Source of the DNA: Clostridiales bacterium UBA1728 | GTDB lineage: Bacteria; Bacillota; Clostridia; Oscillospirales; Oscillospiraceae | Reading direction: 5' to 3' | Length of the DNA stretch: 59,809 nt | Assembly: GCA_002315975.1 (NCBI GenBank) | Contig: DCIK01000004.1 | Span: 1-59,809 of the forward strand | Part shown: positions 43,002-52,275 of the stretch, piece by piece | Layout: every line of letters starts with the position of its first letter | Numbering within the stretch: the first letter of the stretch is position 1 | The notes under the pieces: generated by a model | Told to the model about the DNA's origin: nothing | Databases searched by the model: none | What the model saw: only the letters and a program-made list of their open reading frames with translations | Program-made: the position numbers and the translations under genes

Positions 43002-43526
43002 ATGGAAACTTTGAAAGCACTTGCCACCCGTAAGAGTGTCCGAAAGTATGCGGATAAGCCCGTAAGCGAGGAGACCATCCGCGCCATCCTCTCCGCCGGC
43101 ATGAGCGGCCCCAGCGCCGTCAATGCCCGCCCCTACAGCTTTATCGTTGTCACCGACAAGGCCCTTCTGGCCAAGATGGGTCAGGGCGGCCCCGCCGGTC
43201 GTGTGTCTCCCGTTGTGGGCGCTGCCTTTGCCGTGCTGGTCTGCGGCGATATGGAAAAGGCCTTCAAGCCCCAGCCCAACTTCTGGATCATTGATGCCTC
43301 TATCGCGGCCCAGAACATGATTCTGGCTGCCCACGATCTGGGTGTCGGCTCCGTGTGGCTGGGCACCTGGCCCGATGAGAATAACATCAGGCGCCATCAG
43401 GAGAACCTGGGTCTGCCCGAGACCATCATTCCCCATTCTCTTATTGCCTTCGGCTATCCCGAAGAGCCCAACACCACCGAGCGCGACCTCTACGAGGCCG
43501 AAAAGGTGCACTACAACGGCTGGTAA
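43002..43526 (+). CDS. Nitroreductase family FMN protein
   Basis: This 174-residue protein opens with TRKSVRKYADKPVSEETI, the FMN-binding start of the nitroreductase family, and has SGPSAVNARPYSFIVV and GVGSVWLGTWP further on. It probably uses FMN and NAD(P)H to reduce an unidentified substrate. It is divergent from the NRPS; a tailoring role is possible but nothing in the sequence requires it. The ATG at 43002 is preceded by AAAGGA at a slightly long spacing. Confidence 0.88.
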   Translation: METLKALATRKSVRKYADKPVSEETIRAILSAGMSGPSAVNARPYSFIVVTDKALLAKMGQGGPAGRVSPVVGAAFAVLVCGDMEKAFKPQPNFWIIDASIAAQNMILAAHDLGVGSVWLGTWPDENNIRRHQENLGLPETIIPHSLIAFGYPEEPNTTERDLYEAEKVHYNGW

Positions 43527-43541
43527 AGCCGGAACAGAAAA

Positions 43542-43586
43542 GCGCTGCGTCATGAAAGCGAAATGCCATGACGCAGCGCATTTTTT
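43542..43586. terminator. Bidirectional terminator between nitroreductase and the cohesin-like gene
   Basis: The stem GCGCTGCGTCATG/CATGACGCAGCGC is followed by ATTTTTT on the plus strand and CTTTTC on the minus strand. The stop codon of the minus-strand gene lies in the T-run. Confidence 0.88.
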
Positions 43587-44430
43587 ATTCCTCTCGCTTT
43601 TTCCGGAGGCGGTTGATGATAAATACCAGCGCGGCTGCCAGCAGCAGACCCACAATGCCGATGCCGGTAACGGCTGAGCTGCTGATGGCAGCGCTCTCAC
43701 CCTCTGTCCATGCGGCGTAGAGGGTCATGTTCCCTCTGACCACATCGTTGTCGAAGTCCCAGAGCTCTGTCCGGTCAAGGTCCTTGTACCAGCCGGCGAA
43801 GCTGTAGCCCTTGCGCTTGGGATCGGCGGGTCTGGGGAGCTTTTCGCCGTACTGAACCGTCACGCTCTCAAGCTCAGTGCCGCCGTTGGACTCGAAGCGG
43901 ACGGTACACTCGGTGCTGACAATGACCTGCACATCGTTGCTGACGCAGCGGTAGCTGTCGACTCCGTTGGGGGCGGAAACAAGACAGTTGACAGCGTGGA
44001 TCGTAGAAACGCCCTGCTCACCCAGTACCTTAAACTGAAACACACCCATAACGACCTCGCTTTCCCATTCTTCGCCGCCGCTGAGGGAAAGGTAGTTCAG
44101 ATAGAAGGCACGGTCTCCGGTGCGGCGGGCCATGTCCGTCCATTCTACGCCTCTGGCCGTAATGACGGAGCTTTCCACCAGCTCAAGGAAGCTGCCGTCA
44201 TACTCGATTTCGGCCTGCATGGCACGCATGAGGGCGCTTTCGTTTTTGTCGGTACGCTTCAACAGCAGGGTAGCGGTGATGAGCTGTCCGCTTTCGGCAT
44301 TCTTCTGAAGCTGGTCGTCTATACTCAGACGAAACTCGTAGCTCCTTTCCCCGTCCACGGCGAGAGCCGGAGCCGCACAGGATAGCGCAAGAATCGTGAG
44401 AATCAGCAGCAGAGCAAGCAGATTTTTCAT
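43585..44430 (-). CDS. Membrane-anchored cohesin-like/InlB-repeat surface protein under B12 riboswitch control
   Basis: This 281-residue protein has a signal peptide (about 1-24, ending ALA), a beta-sandwich resembling cohesin type I domains (about 28-165; AEIEYDGSFLELVE), one InlB/Listeria-Bacteroides repeat (about 172-238; TVRFESNGGTELESVTV, KGYSFAGWYKD) and a C-terminal membrane helix (about 250-270) with a basic RKKREE end. The membrane tail would hold the cohesin-like domain outside the cell. It is a paralogue of the product at 52272-53279. AAGGAG precedes the ATG at 44430. The cobalamin riboswitch and terminator directly upstream predict repression by B12. The cohesin call is by pattern only. 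Confidence 0.72.
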   Translation of the reverse strand: MKNLLALLLILTILALSCAAPALAVDGERSYEFRLSIDDQLQKNAESGQLITATLLLKRTDKNESALMRAMQAEIEYDGSFLELVESSVITARGVEWTDMARRTGDRAFYLNYLSLSGGEEWESEVVMGVFQFKVLGEQGVSTIHAVNCLVSAPNGVDSYRCVSNDVQVIVSTECTVRFESNGGTELESVTVQYGEKLPRPADPKRKGYSFAGWYKDLDRTELWDFDNDVVRGNMTLYAAWTEGESAAISSSAVTGIGIVGLLLAAALVFIINRLRKKREE

Positions 44431-44451
44431 AGGTATTCTCCTTATCCGAAA

Positions 44452-44797
44452 AAATAAAAGGCAGTTGAGCCCCAAATGGGACAACTGCCTTTGTGCACAG
44501 GATAAATGAACTATATGACAATAAATATCATATCTTTCTCCTCTGTAGGTCTTCTGACTTATGCGTTCAGATGCGGAGGCATCAGCGCATGATTCCGGCC
44601 TTCTCACACCGCAGCGGTGCAATGACCTGCTTTCGCAAAGAGGACAAGCCTCCCGGAACCACGCTTCGCAATCACAGCTACAGGGGCTTTGCTGCCCCCA
44701 TGTTCGGGATTTACACCCGATTCCCTTGTTCAGCCGAACAGGAATACGTTTCCGGACCGTGATCCGGAGAGCGTATTGTGCCACAAAAGCAAAGTTT
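44452..44797 (-). promoter_or_regulatory. Cobalamin riboswitch with terminator (controls 43585-44430)
   Basis: On the minus strand the aptamer core reads AAGGGAATCGGGTGTAAATC, then GGGGCAGC, CCCCTGTAGCTGTGA, and the B12-box-like AAGTCAGAAGACCTAC near 44545. A terminator follows: AAAGGCAGTTG/CAACTGCCTTTT plus ATTTTTT (44452-44493), ending 22 nt before the gene. Cobalamin binding should cause termination. Confidence 0.92.
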
Positions 44798-44803
44798 GGC
44801 CGC

Positions 44804-44896
44804 ATTATAGCATGCGTTTTTCCCTTTGTCACGGATTTTTTTCAAGGAGCTCATGCAAAAAAGGAATTTGACGAAGCTGTAATCTTTTGTTTTAAT
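44804..44896. promoter_or_regulatory. Divergent promoters of the two cobalamin riboswitch transcripts
   Basis: On the minus strand, GTGACA (44827-44832) and TATAAT (44804-44809) have a 17-bp spacer. On the plus strand, TTGACG (44868-44873) and TTTAAT (44891-44896) also have a 17-bp spacer. The two start sites are only about 100 bp apart. Confidence 0.75.
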
Positions 44897-44902
44897 GCGA
44901 AG

Positions 44903-45247
44903 GAAAATTGAATTTCCGTTGAAGCAGGTATCCGGCGGCTGTAAAGGGTATAGTACCCAGGCCCCGGTGAAAGAGGAAGTGGGTGAGAATCCCACGCACG
45001 ACCGGTACTGTGTGCGCGAGGGTGTGCCGAAGAGAGCGTTGCTCTCAGGGACGAAAGTCCGTCATTTCACCGTTTTGGTGGGAGAAGGCAGGACACACAC
45101 GCAGGCGAGCAAATCGCCGCAGCGCAAGCCAGGAGACTTACTGAAGCTGAGGAAACGTTTTGCGGTAGCAGAGCCTTGCAGGTGCGAATGAGGACAGAAC
45201 CGCTGATCCCCGGAAAAGGGGGTTGGCTTTCTGTTCTCTTTTTTTGT
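44903..45247 (+). promoter_or_regulatory. Cobalamin riboswitch with terminator (controls the 45280-59809 operon)
   Basis: The aptamer core is AGAGGAAGTGGGTGAGAATC, CCCACGCACGACC, GGTACTGTGTG, and the B12 box AAGCCAGGAGACTTACTGA (about 45127). A terminator follows: GAGGACAGAA / TTCTGTTCTC with an inner CCCC/GGGG pair and a T-run (about 45189-45247). It lies immediately before the first gene of the large surface-protein operon. Confidence 0.93.
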
Positions 45248-45279
45248 TTTCATTTTTCCAAAAGAGAGGGGTGTTGGTG

Positions 45280-45588
45280 ATGTCCAGAATGAATCCGGCC
45301 ATGCGAGTGGCCTTTCAGCGCAGGGATATGGAGCTGGATCGCTGTCTGCAAAAGCCCCGAAGAAAGAAATTAGAGGACGAATTCGAGCGCGACCATTGCC
45401 GCGATACCGACGAGGAGCTGCTGCAGTATCTGGTGGAACGCTATCTGGTTTACGGTGAAAATATGCAGCGCTCCGGCACTGTGGGAATTCGATATTTAGA
45501 GCAGCGTCTGGGGCGCTGGAACAGCTTTATGACGCGGGTTAAACGCGCGGCAAAGGAAGAAAAGGAGGGGAGCGGGCTTGAAAAATAA
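45280..45588 (+). CDS. Small basic protein, first gene of the B12-regulated operon
   Basis: This 102-residue, strongly charged protein has no signal peptide and is predicted cytoplasmic and helical; it is rich in Arg, Lys and Glu (CLQKPRRKKLEDEFERDH; YLVERYLVYGENMQRSG). I do not recognise the family. The ATG at 45280 follows AGAGGGG. It overlaps the next gene by 11 bp, so the two are translationally coupled. As the promoter-proximal gene it might be a regulator or assembly factor for the secreted proteins, but there is no direct evidence. Confidence 0.65.
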   Translation: MSRMNPAMRVAFQRRDMELDRCLQKPRRKKLEDEFERDHCRDTDEELLQYLVERYLVYGENMQRSGTVGIRYLEQRLGRWNSFMTRVKRAAKEEKEGSGLEK

Positions 45589-48500
45589 AATACTTCGCGT
45601 GCTCTGCGCCTGCCTTCTGTTGCTGCTTCTGCCCCAGAGCGTATGGGCGAAATCCGACGGCAGCTTCGTTCTTGCGGCGGTTACGGCCAATGAGATTCTG
45701 ATTGCTCCGACGGAGATTACCTACAAGAGCGGTGACACCGTGGCGGACGCGCTTCTTTCCTCCGGCTACCGCTTCGAGGGGCTGGAAACGGGAAATATCT
45801 ACACCATCGAGGGTGTTGCCGGAAGCTTCTGCCGGTATATGGATTATACCGATCCGCAGGGGCGCAACTATGCACTGGATACCGACGCCGAAAATGTGGG
45901 CTGCCTGTTTATCTGCACATCCTCGAAGGAGGTGCCGGAGGTATTTCCGCTTCTGCGGCGTATGGCGGAATACAGTGCCATGAGTAACGGAGTAGCCCTT
46001 TATGGCCCTGCCAGAACGGCCTATACAAACTGCCGCAACGGTCTGCGCAATATCAGCAGCTCCGGTGCCGAAGAGCTGCTCGGATCGCTCAACAGTGCCA
46101 TAGCCGCCTATGAGGAGCTCCGGCAGGGAACGAAGTACCCGGTGAGCTTTTCCGTTACCCAGAACGGTATCACTCCCGCGCTGCTGCAGATTACCCTTAC
46201 CGATGCCTACGGCCAGAGCGTCAGCGGCAGCGGCGAGACCCTTTCGGTCATCGTGGGAGACTACAGCTTCGTTCTTTCGGACGGCGGCGTGAACCGCACC
46301 GAGGGAAGACTGACGGTGGGACCCGAGAATCCCAATCCGATTATTACCGCTTCTCTGCCCTACGGTCAGTGGTTCGGAGAGCTACGGCTCAGCCGCAGTA
46401 CGGGCACTGCCTTTGAGGACAAGCGTTTCCCGCTTTTGCAGTGCGGCGAGAGCAGTACGGTCTTTGAGGTAGAGGACTGTTTTTCCGGCAGCCCCATCCT
46501 CTATGTGGGTATAGGCGCTGTGCCGGACGAGAACAAGACCATCCTCCGTACGGTCTATACGGACCTGAGCGGCAAGGATCAGAGCGGTACCTCCCGAAGC
46601 TGGGAATCCAAAACCCTTTCGCTGGCCTCCCTTCTGGAACCCGGTATGACGGATCGGGAGCTCACACTGGAGGGTCGATATACAGATTCGAGCGGCTACA
46701 CCCAGATTCAGACCCACAGCCTCAAACTGCAGCGCAGTCCCACCCTCAAATCCATAACGCTCCTTCTTCCCGATGGCAGTGAGCATTTCTGCCAACCGGG
46801 TTTTTCTGCTGTTATCGGGGAATACAGCTGCACCGTGTTTTCCTCCTCTCTGAGCGTCAGTGCGGAGGCCTTCGGCAGCGAAGGCTACAGCGTGGAGGGC
46901 TGCGGCAGCATAAACACCCAGAGCGATACCGAGCTCACCCTCCGCGTGAGCCACTCCGGCGGCAGGGAGCGGACATATCACTTCAGCATCTACCACAGTG
47001 CTGCTGCCAATGTCCGCTTCAATGTTCCGGGCGGCTGTACCCTCGCGGTCTATGACGGCGATGAGCACCGGGTGAATCCCCGCAATGACGGAAGCTTCGA
47101 TCTGCTGCCGGGGACGCAGTACCACTATGTGTGCAGCAAAAATGATTATTCCCACGCCTCTGCCTCCTTCACCGCCTCCGACGGTCTTACCGTTTCGGCG
47201 GCGGAGCCGAAGAACAGTGCGCCTCTGCGGGAGCTGGCTCTTTACGACAAGAGCAGCTACCAGACCCGCAGACCCTTCCTCTCCCCGGACGATTTCGCAC
47301 CTTCCCGGCGAACAGCGAGCGTCACCGTCCCGGATGCCTCGTCGATTCTCTATGTGCAGGCCACCGCCGCTGAGGGCTACGGGGTCACAGCGGTTTTCGG
47401 CAGCAAAACCGTGGTTATCAACAATGCGGTCAGCGATACGGGAGCCTGCCAGCCTCTGAGCTCCTGTCTGAGCGTGGGAGGCTACAGCCGCTGCCTGACC
47501 ATCCGCTGCTCCCTGGAGGAGAACGGCGTACGCTACTATGAAGACACTGCAATCCAAATCCGCCGCAGCGCCCACCTGAAGACTCTGAGCCTTGCCTCCG
47601 GGTCTGACAGTCTTGAGCTGCTGGACGCAGCCGGCAATAAGCAGAGCTTCAACCGTGAGCGTTATGAATACTGGGTGGAGCTCTCCAATGACGAAGCTTC
47701 GCTGACGCTCACGCTCCAATACCCCGGCTCTGAGGGCTACAGCCTGAAAATCGGAGAGCAGTGCTACACCGACAGCCCAATCACCCTCCCCCTTGAAGGC
47801 GAGAGCGGGGAAGAGCTGCTGACGCTGACAGTCTGCCACGAGGACGAGAGCTCGATTCGGGGCAGCTACACCCTGCACCTTATTCGGAAAACGCCGGTGC
47901 AGATTCGCTTTGATACTGAGCCTGCAGATGCGCTGGTCTATATCCTCAACAATAAGACCGGGAAGCGTGTCTTTACCGATGCGGAGAATACCGCTGACCT
48001 GATACCCGGCGGCAGCTACAGCTATACCGTCAGTGCTGCGGGCTATCGAGCCGTGCAGAACGCTTCCTACACGGTGCCGGAAAGCAACGGCAGCCTCAGC
48101 GTGACGCTGCTGGAGGCCGTGGGCAGCGAACACAGAAGTCTCAGCGCCCAGTGGCCCGCCTTCCGGGCAGACGAGAATAATAACGGCGTAGTCACTGCCT
48201 TTACGCCCACGGTGGCCGAGGATACGGCTCTGTATTGGGCCACCAAGCTGGGCGAGGGCTACGACAGCGGTGCCGTGGGCTGCCCCATATTGGTGGACGG
48301 GTATATCTATACCTATTCCGGCAACAGCATCTTTAAGCTGGACACCGTCAGTGGCGAGGTGGTGGCCCGGGGGAATATGGATCACGCCTCCTCCTTCGCC
48401 ATCAACAATCCCAGCTATGCCGAGGGGATGATCTTCGTGGGCCTCTCCGACGGCGGCGTACAGGCCTTTGATGCCTCCACGCTGGAGCCCCTGTGGCTCT

Positions 48501-49927
48501 ACACCGACCCGCTTGGCGGTCAGCCCAACTGTCCCATCACCGTGAGCAACGGTTATCTCTATACAGGCTTCTGGAACGGCGACTCGCTCAGCGCCAATTT
48601 TGTCTGTATGTCCCTCACCGATGAGGACCCGGCATTGAACAACGAGCCCAAGCTGGCCTCCTGGCGCTATACGGTGAAGGGCGGCTTCTACTGGGCGGGC
48701 GCTTATGCCTGTGAGAACTATCTGCTGGTGGGCAGTGACGACGGGCAAAGTGGCAATGCAAGCGGATATGCAAGTCTTTTCTCTCTGAATCCCAGAACCG
48801 GAGCGCTCATAGACAGCATCACCCTTCCCCATACCGGCGACATTCGCTCCTCGGTGACCATGGTGGGCAGCACCGCCTACTTTACCTCCAACGGCGGCTA
48901 TTTCTACGCCGTGGATGTGGCCGAAAACGGCGAGCTGGGCGAGCTGCGCTACCTGAGACTGGAGAACGGCTCGGGCACTGCGGGCTGCAGCAGCTCCACG
49001 CCCGTCATCTATAACGGCAGAGCCTATGTGGGCGTGTGCGGCAGCGTCCGCTTTGAGGAGTACTCAGGCCATAACATCACGGTGATCGACCTGAGCGGCT
49101 GGAGCATTGCCTACAGCGTTCCCACCCAGGGCTTCCCGCAGACCAGCGGACTGCTCTCCGTGCAGGGAGACGGGGTCTATGTCTACTTCTTCGATAACTA
49201 CACCCCCGGCAAGCTCCGCTGTCTCCATGACAGAAGCGGCCAGACCCAGGCCGATGTGTTTACCACCGAGAGCTATACGCTCAGGGGCGTGACCACCGAG
49301 TACAGCACGGCCTATGTGCTTTTCACCCCCACGGGCACTCAGGCGCAGTACGCCATCTGCTCGCCCATCTGCGATGCCTATGGCACCCTGTATTTCAAAA
49401 ACGACTCCGCGCAGCTCATGGCGCTGGGCAGCACCATCGAAAAAATAGAAATTGTCCAGCAGCCAGAAAAGCTGAACTACACCGAGGGCGAGAGCTTTGA
49501 TCCCACGGGCATGACGGTCTGCGCCACCTACGCCAACGGCGCTGTCCGGGATGTGACGGCCTATGTGAGCTGGTCGGACAAGCCCCTCACCGCCGAGGAT
49601 ACGGAGTTTGAAATCCGCTTTGAGCACATCCTCTACCACAACAGCGAGGGCGAGAGCGGTGTGGTCTGCGACAGTCCCTATGTGTATATCCGGCTGACCA
49701 TGAGCGAGGCCGACCACAGCGGTGACATCGACGGCAACGGCGAGATCGATAATGCGGATGCGGCGCTGGTCTACGCCGCTGCCAACGGCGTGCAAACCCT
49801 GACAGGGGAGGCGCTGGAGCGCGGTGACCTCAACGGCAACGGAGAGGCGGACAGCGAGGATGCCTCTGCCATCTATGAGCACTATCTGAACCCCACAAAG
49901 CCGCTGAAGGGAGGGAAGACGGAATGA
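45578..49927 (+). CDS. Large secreted protein with DUF4430-like, PEGA, beta-propeller, Ig-like and dockerin domains
   Basis: This 1449-residue protein starts at TTG (45578) with an excellent AAGGAGGGG 7 nt upstream. It has a signal peptide (about 1-24), an N-terminal segment resembling DUF4430 (about 35-110; YKSGDTVADALLSSGYRF), a long stretch of beta-sandwich repeats (about 180-770), a PEGA-like domain (about 776-845), a PQQ-type beta-propeller (about 865-1285; GYIYTYSGNSIFKLDTVSGE), a bacterial Ig-like domain (about 1288-1370) and a C-terminal type I dockerin (about 1383-1440) with two Ca-binding loops DIDGNGEIDNADA and DLNGNGEADSEDA. The dockerin suggests binding to a cohesin on a partner. 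The TGA overlaps the next ATG by 4 bp. Confidence 0.78.
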   Translation: MKNKILRVLCACLLLLLLPQSVWAKSDGSFVLAAVTANEILIAPTEITYKSGDTVADALLSSGYRFEGLETGNIYTIEGVAGSFCRYMDYTDPQGRNYALDTDAENVGCLFICTSSKEVPEVFPLLRRMAEYSAMSNGVALYGPARTAYTNCRNGLRNISSSGAEELLGSLNSAIAAYEELRQGTKYPVSFSVTQNGITPALLQITLTDAYGQSVSGSGETLSVIVGDYSFVLSDGGVNRTEGRLTVGPENPNPIITASLPYGQWFGELRLSRSTGTAFEDKRFPLLQCGESSTVFEVEDCFSGSPILYVGIGAVPDENKTILRTVYTDLSGKDQSGTSRSWESKTLSLASLLEPGMTDRELTLEGRYTDSSGYTQIQTHSLKLQRSPTLKSITLLLPDGSEHFCQPGFSAVIGEYSCTVFSSSLSVSAEAFGSEGYSVEGCGSINTQSDTELTLRVSHSGGRERTYHFSIYHSAAANVRFNVPGGCTLAVYDGDEHRVNPRNDGSFDLLPGTQYHYVCSKNDYSHASASFTASDGLTVSAAEPKNSAPLRELALYDKSSYQTRRPFLSPDDFAPSRRTASVTVPDASSILYVQATAAEGYGVTAVFGSKTVVINNAVSDTGACQPLSSCLSVGGYSRCLTIRCSLEENGVRYYEDTAIQIRRSAHLKTLSLASGSDSLELLDAAGNKQSFNRERYEYWVELSNDEASLTLTLQYPGSEGYSLKIGEQCYTDSPITLPLEGESGEELLTLTVCHEDESSIRGSYTLHLIRKTPVQIRFDTEPADALVYILNNKTGKRVFTDAENTADLIPGGSYSYTVSAAGYRAVQNASYTVPESNGSLSVTLLEAVGSEHRSLSAQWPAFRADENNNGVVTAFTPTVAEDTALYWATKLGEGYDSGAVGCPILVDGYIYTYSGNSIFKLDTVSGEVVARGNMDHASSFAINNPSYAEGMIFVGLSDGGVQAFDASTLEPLWLYTDPLGGQPNCPITVSNGYLYTGFWNGDSLSANFVCMSLTDEDPALNNEPKLASWRYTVKGGFYWAGAYACENYLLVGSDDGQSGNASGYASLFSLNPRTGALIDSITLPHTGDIRSSVTMVGSTAYFTSNGGYFYAVDVAENGELGELRYLRLENGSGTAGCSSSTPVIYNGRAYVGVCGSVRFEEYSGHNITVIDLSGWSIAYSVPTQGFPQTSGLLSVQGDGVYVYFFDNYTPGKLRCLHDRSGQTQADVFTTESYTLRGVTTEYSTAYVLFTPTGTQAQYAICSPICDAYGTLYFKNDSAQLMALGSTIEKIEIVQQPEKLNYTEGESFDPTGMTVCATYANGAVRDVTAYVSWSDKPLTAEDTEFEIRFEHILYHNSEGESGVVCDSPYVYIRLTMSEADHSGDIDGNGEIDNADAALVYAAANGVQTLTGEALERGDLNGNGEADSEDASAIYEHYLNPTKPLKGGKTE

Positions 49928-52275
49928 AACGATGCCTGTCTCTTCTTCTCTGTCTGGCGCTGCTCTCCGCTTTCTGGGTTCCCACGGCTCGCGCCGAGGG
50001 TCTCTCCCTCACCGCCGACAAAAGCGAGCTGGCGGCAGGGGAGAGCATTACCCTGACGCTTGCCCTGAGCGAGCCAATCGAGAACTGCACCACCCTGTCT
50101 TTCCGGCTGTGGTTCGATTCCTCCCTCTTTCGCCTGACAGACAGCGCCTGCGGCACGGTATGTCCGGAGCTGCGGCTCTCCGCGCTGAAAAAGCTCAGCG
50201 GCGGCAGCGCCTACGATCTGGCCTACCTGAACAGCGAGAGCAAGGGTATCATCCTTCCCGCCGGCGAGCTGTACACCCTCAGCTTTACGGCGGTGGAGGA
50301 TGTGGAGCTCAGCAGCGAATGCAGCTTCCGTCTGGAGCTGCGCAACTGTCTGGATGCGTCCCTGCAAGCCATCACACTCCCGAAGGCGGAAACTCTGACG
50401 GTTAAGCTCAAGGCTGTGGAGCGCTATCAGCTCATCCTCCGGCAGAGCACGGAGCTGCTGCTGGGCGAGGGCGTACAGCTGGATATTCTGATTTCCCACC
50501 CCAACAGCAAGATCAGGAGCTTTTCGGCGCTGGATCTGAGCCTTTCCTATGATCCGGCACTTCTGCGGCTGGACACTAAAAGCATTGAGGGTGCCGAGCT
50601 GAACGAAAGCGTAGCCGGACAGCTTCGTCTGATGGCCTACGGGCCGGAGCGGAGCTGCAGCAGTGACACGGCTGCCTTCCGTCTGCGCTTCACTGCCATC
50701 GGCGTGGGCACGGCGAAGGTGGAGTGCGGCGCCTGCAGTGTTGACGACGGTGCTGGAGCCAATGTCCGCAACGCCCCCGCGGTAAGTCTGAAAACCCCCG
50801 CCGTGAGCTATACCATCCGCAAGAGCGCGGAGACCCACAGCGTCACCCTGCCGGATATCTATACCGGCGAAAAGACCGTGGCCGACGGCGACGATTACAG
50901 CTTCCGTCCCACGGACACAAACTATGCCTACACTACGCCCACTGCCACCGTAGACGGCGTTCCCGTCAGCGTAAAAACCCTGTCCGACGGCAGCTATCTG
51001 GTGGAGAAGGTCAGCGGCGAGCTGGTCATTACCGGCAGCCGCAGTGCAAAGACCTATACGGTAACCCTCCAGGGCAGCGGCCGGGAGGATGTGACGGCGG
51101 CCTCCAAAGCGGAGTATCACAAGGACTTTTCCTTTACCGTTACAAAGGATGAAGGCTATACCTATTCTGTTTCCGCCACTGTGGGCGGCAGCAGCGTAAG
51201 CGTAGAAATAAGAGATGGAAAGTATGTAATACCCGGTAACTATATCACTGACAATATCGTGATTACCGTCGATAAGCTTGCCGGCAGTCAGGAGGACACG
51301 GAATATACCGTTACCTATTCCGGCACCGGCATGGGCGATGCCCGTGCCCGGGACGGCACAGGCACTGCCCCCACAACGGCGGAGGCCGGGAAAGATTTCG
51401 TCTTCTCCATCGCTGCCTGGAGCGGCTACAGCTATAGCGTTACCGTTTCCATCGGCGGAAAGAATGTAACGCCCAGCGTCAGCGGGAATGTGTATACCAT
51501 TGCCGGCAGCACGGTAACGGGCAATATCCTCATTAAGATTGCCCGCAACAGCAACGGCAGCAGTTCTTCTTCCACATCCGGCAGCAGCTCCACCACGGGC
51601 AGCGCAAGCGTTACAGTAACCGGCGAGGGCAAGGACTATGTGAGCTGCGCGAAAACCGCCACGCTCCATAAAGATTTTACCTTCACGCTCTCCTCTCCCG
51701 AGGGTGAGGAGTACGAGCCTCAGGTCAGCATCGGAGGCAAAGCGGTGGCTCTGACCATGCGCGGCAGCGGCAGCTATGTGATTCCTGCCTCTGCGGTCAC
51801 GGGTGCCATTACCATCCATGTTGTGAGGGCAGAGGAGAAGTTCGTCTCCGTCTGCGAATATCTGAAGCTTGCGGAGGGCGAGTGCATCTACTGCCTGTCT
51901 GTCGGCGGCATCAACGGCGACGGCAGACTCTATACCTACGGGGAAGAGCACTTCCTTTTCGATGAGACCCATGAGCGCTATGTGCTGCTCCTGCGCTCTA
52001 AGGAGACTCTTGAGACCGTGAAGGCGTCCTTGGAAACCCTCCTTCAACGGGGGTTAGGCAATTGCGAACACCTCACTTCCTCCGGCGATGCCAACGAGAG
52101 CGGGCGCATGGACATCAACGATGCTCAGTATATCTTCAACTGCTATCTCCTGCGAGAGAGCCTTGAGCTGGAGAAGCTGCAGGCGCTGCTGAGACTGGAT
52201 GTAAACGGCGACGGGGAGCTGGATACCGGCGATGCGGTGGCGGTCATGACCGCCATTAAGGAGGCGGAGAAATGA
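49924..52275 (+). CDS. Secreted scaffold-like protein: two cohesin-like domains, beta-repeats and a dockerin
   Basis: This 783-residue protein has a signal peptide (about 1-21), two tandem cohesin-type beta-sandwich domains (about 23-165 and 170-300; LALSEPIENCTTLSFRLWFD; FSALDLSLSYDPALLRLD), three to four repeats of about 75 residues (about 305-635; YTYSVSATVGG, YSYSVTVSIGG), a Ser-rich linker (about 543-560), an unassigned region, and a dockerin (about 720-783) with loops DANESGRMDINDA and DVNGDGELDTGDA. Having both cohesin-like and dockerin modules makes it a candidate adaptor. It is coupled by 4-bp overlaps on both sides. Confidence 0.75.
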   Translation: MKRCLSLLLCLALLSAFWVPTARAEGLSLTADKSELAAGESITLTLALSEPIENCTTLSFRLWFDSSLFRLTDSACGTVCPELRLSALKKLSGGSAYDLAYLNSESKGIILPAGELYTLSFTAVEDVELSSECSFRLELRNCLDASLQAITLPKAETLTVKLKAVERYQLILRQSTELLLGEGVQLDILISHPNSKIRSFSALDLSLSYDPALLRLDTKSIEGAELNESVAGQLRLMAYGPERSCSSDTAAFRLRFTAIGVGTAKVECGACSVDDGAGANVRNAPAVSLKTPAVSYTIRKSAETHSVTLPDIYTGEKTVADGDDYSFRPTDTNYAYTTPTATVDGVPVSVKTLSDGSYLVEKVSGELVITGSRSAKTYTVTLQGSGREDVTAASKAEYHKDFSFTVTKDEGYTYSVSATVGGSSVSVEIRDGKYVIPGNYITDNIVITVDKLAGSQEDTEYTVTYSGTGMGDARARDGTGTAPTTAEAGKDFVFSIAAWSGYSYSVTVSIGGKNVTPSVSGNVYTIAGSTVTGNILIKIARNSNGSSSSSTSGSSSTTGSASVTVTGEGKDYVSCAKTATLHKDFTFTLSSPEGEEYEPQVSIGGKAVALTMRGSGSYVIPASAVTGAITIHVVRAEEKFVSVCEYLKLAEGECIYCLSVGGINGDGRLYTYGEEHFLFDETHERYVLLLRSKETLETVKASLETLLQRGLGNCEHLTSSGDANESGRMDINDAQYIFNCYLLRESLELEKLQALLRLDVNGDGELDTGDAVAVMTAIKEAEK

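Noticed and set aside
44431..44832. Upstream in-frame extension of the cohesin-like protein through the riboswitch
   Set aside because: The region is a cobalamin aptamer and terminator; the ATG at 44430 has the ribosome site and signal peptide.
46382..48832. Minus-strand 816-codon frame opposite the dockerin protein
   Set aside because: Antisense shadow of a gene with strong codon bias; no start signal or domain.
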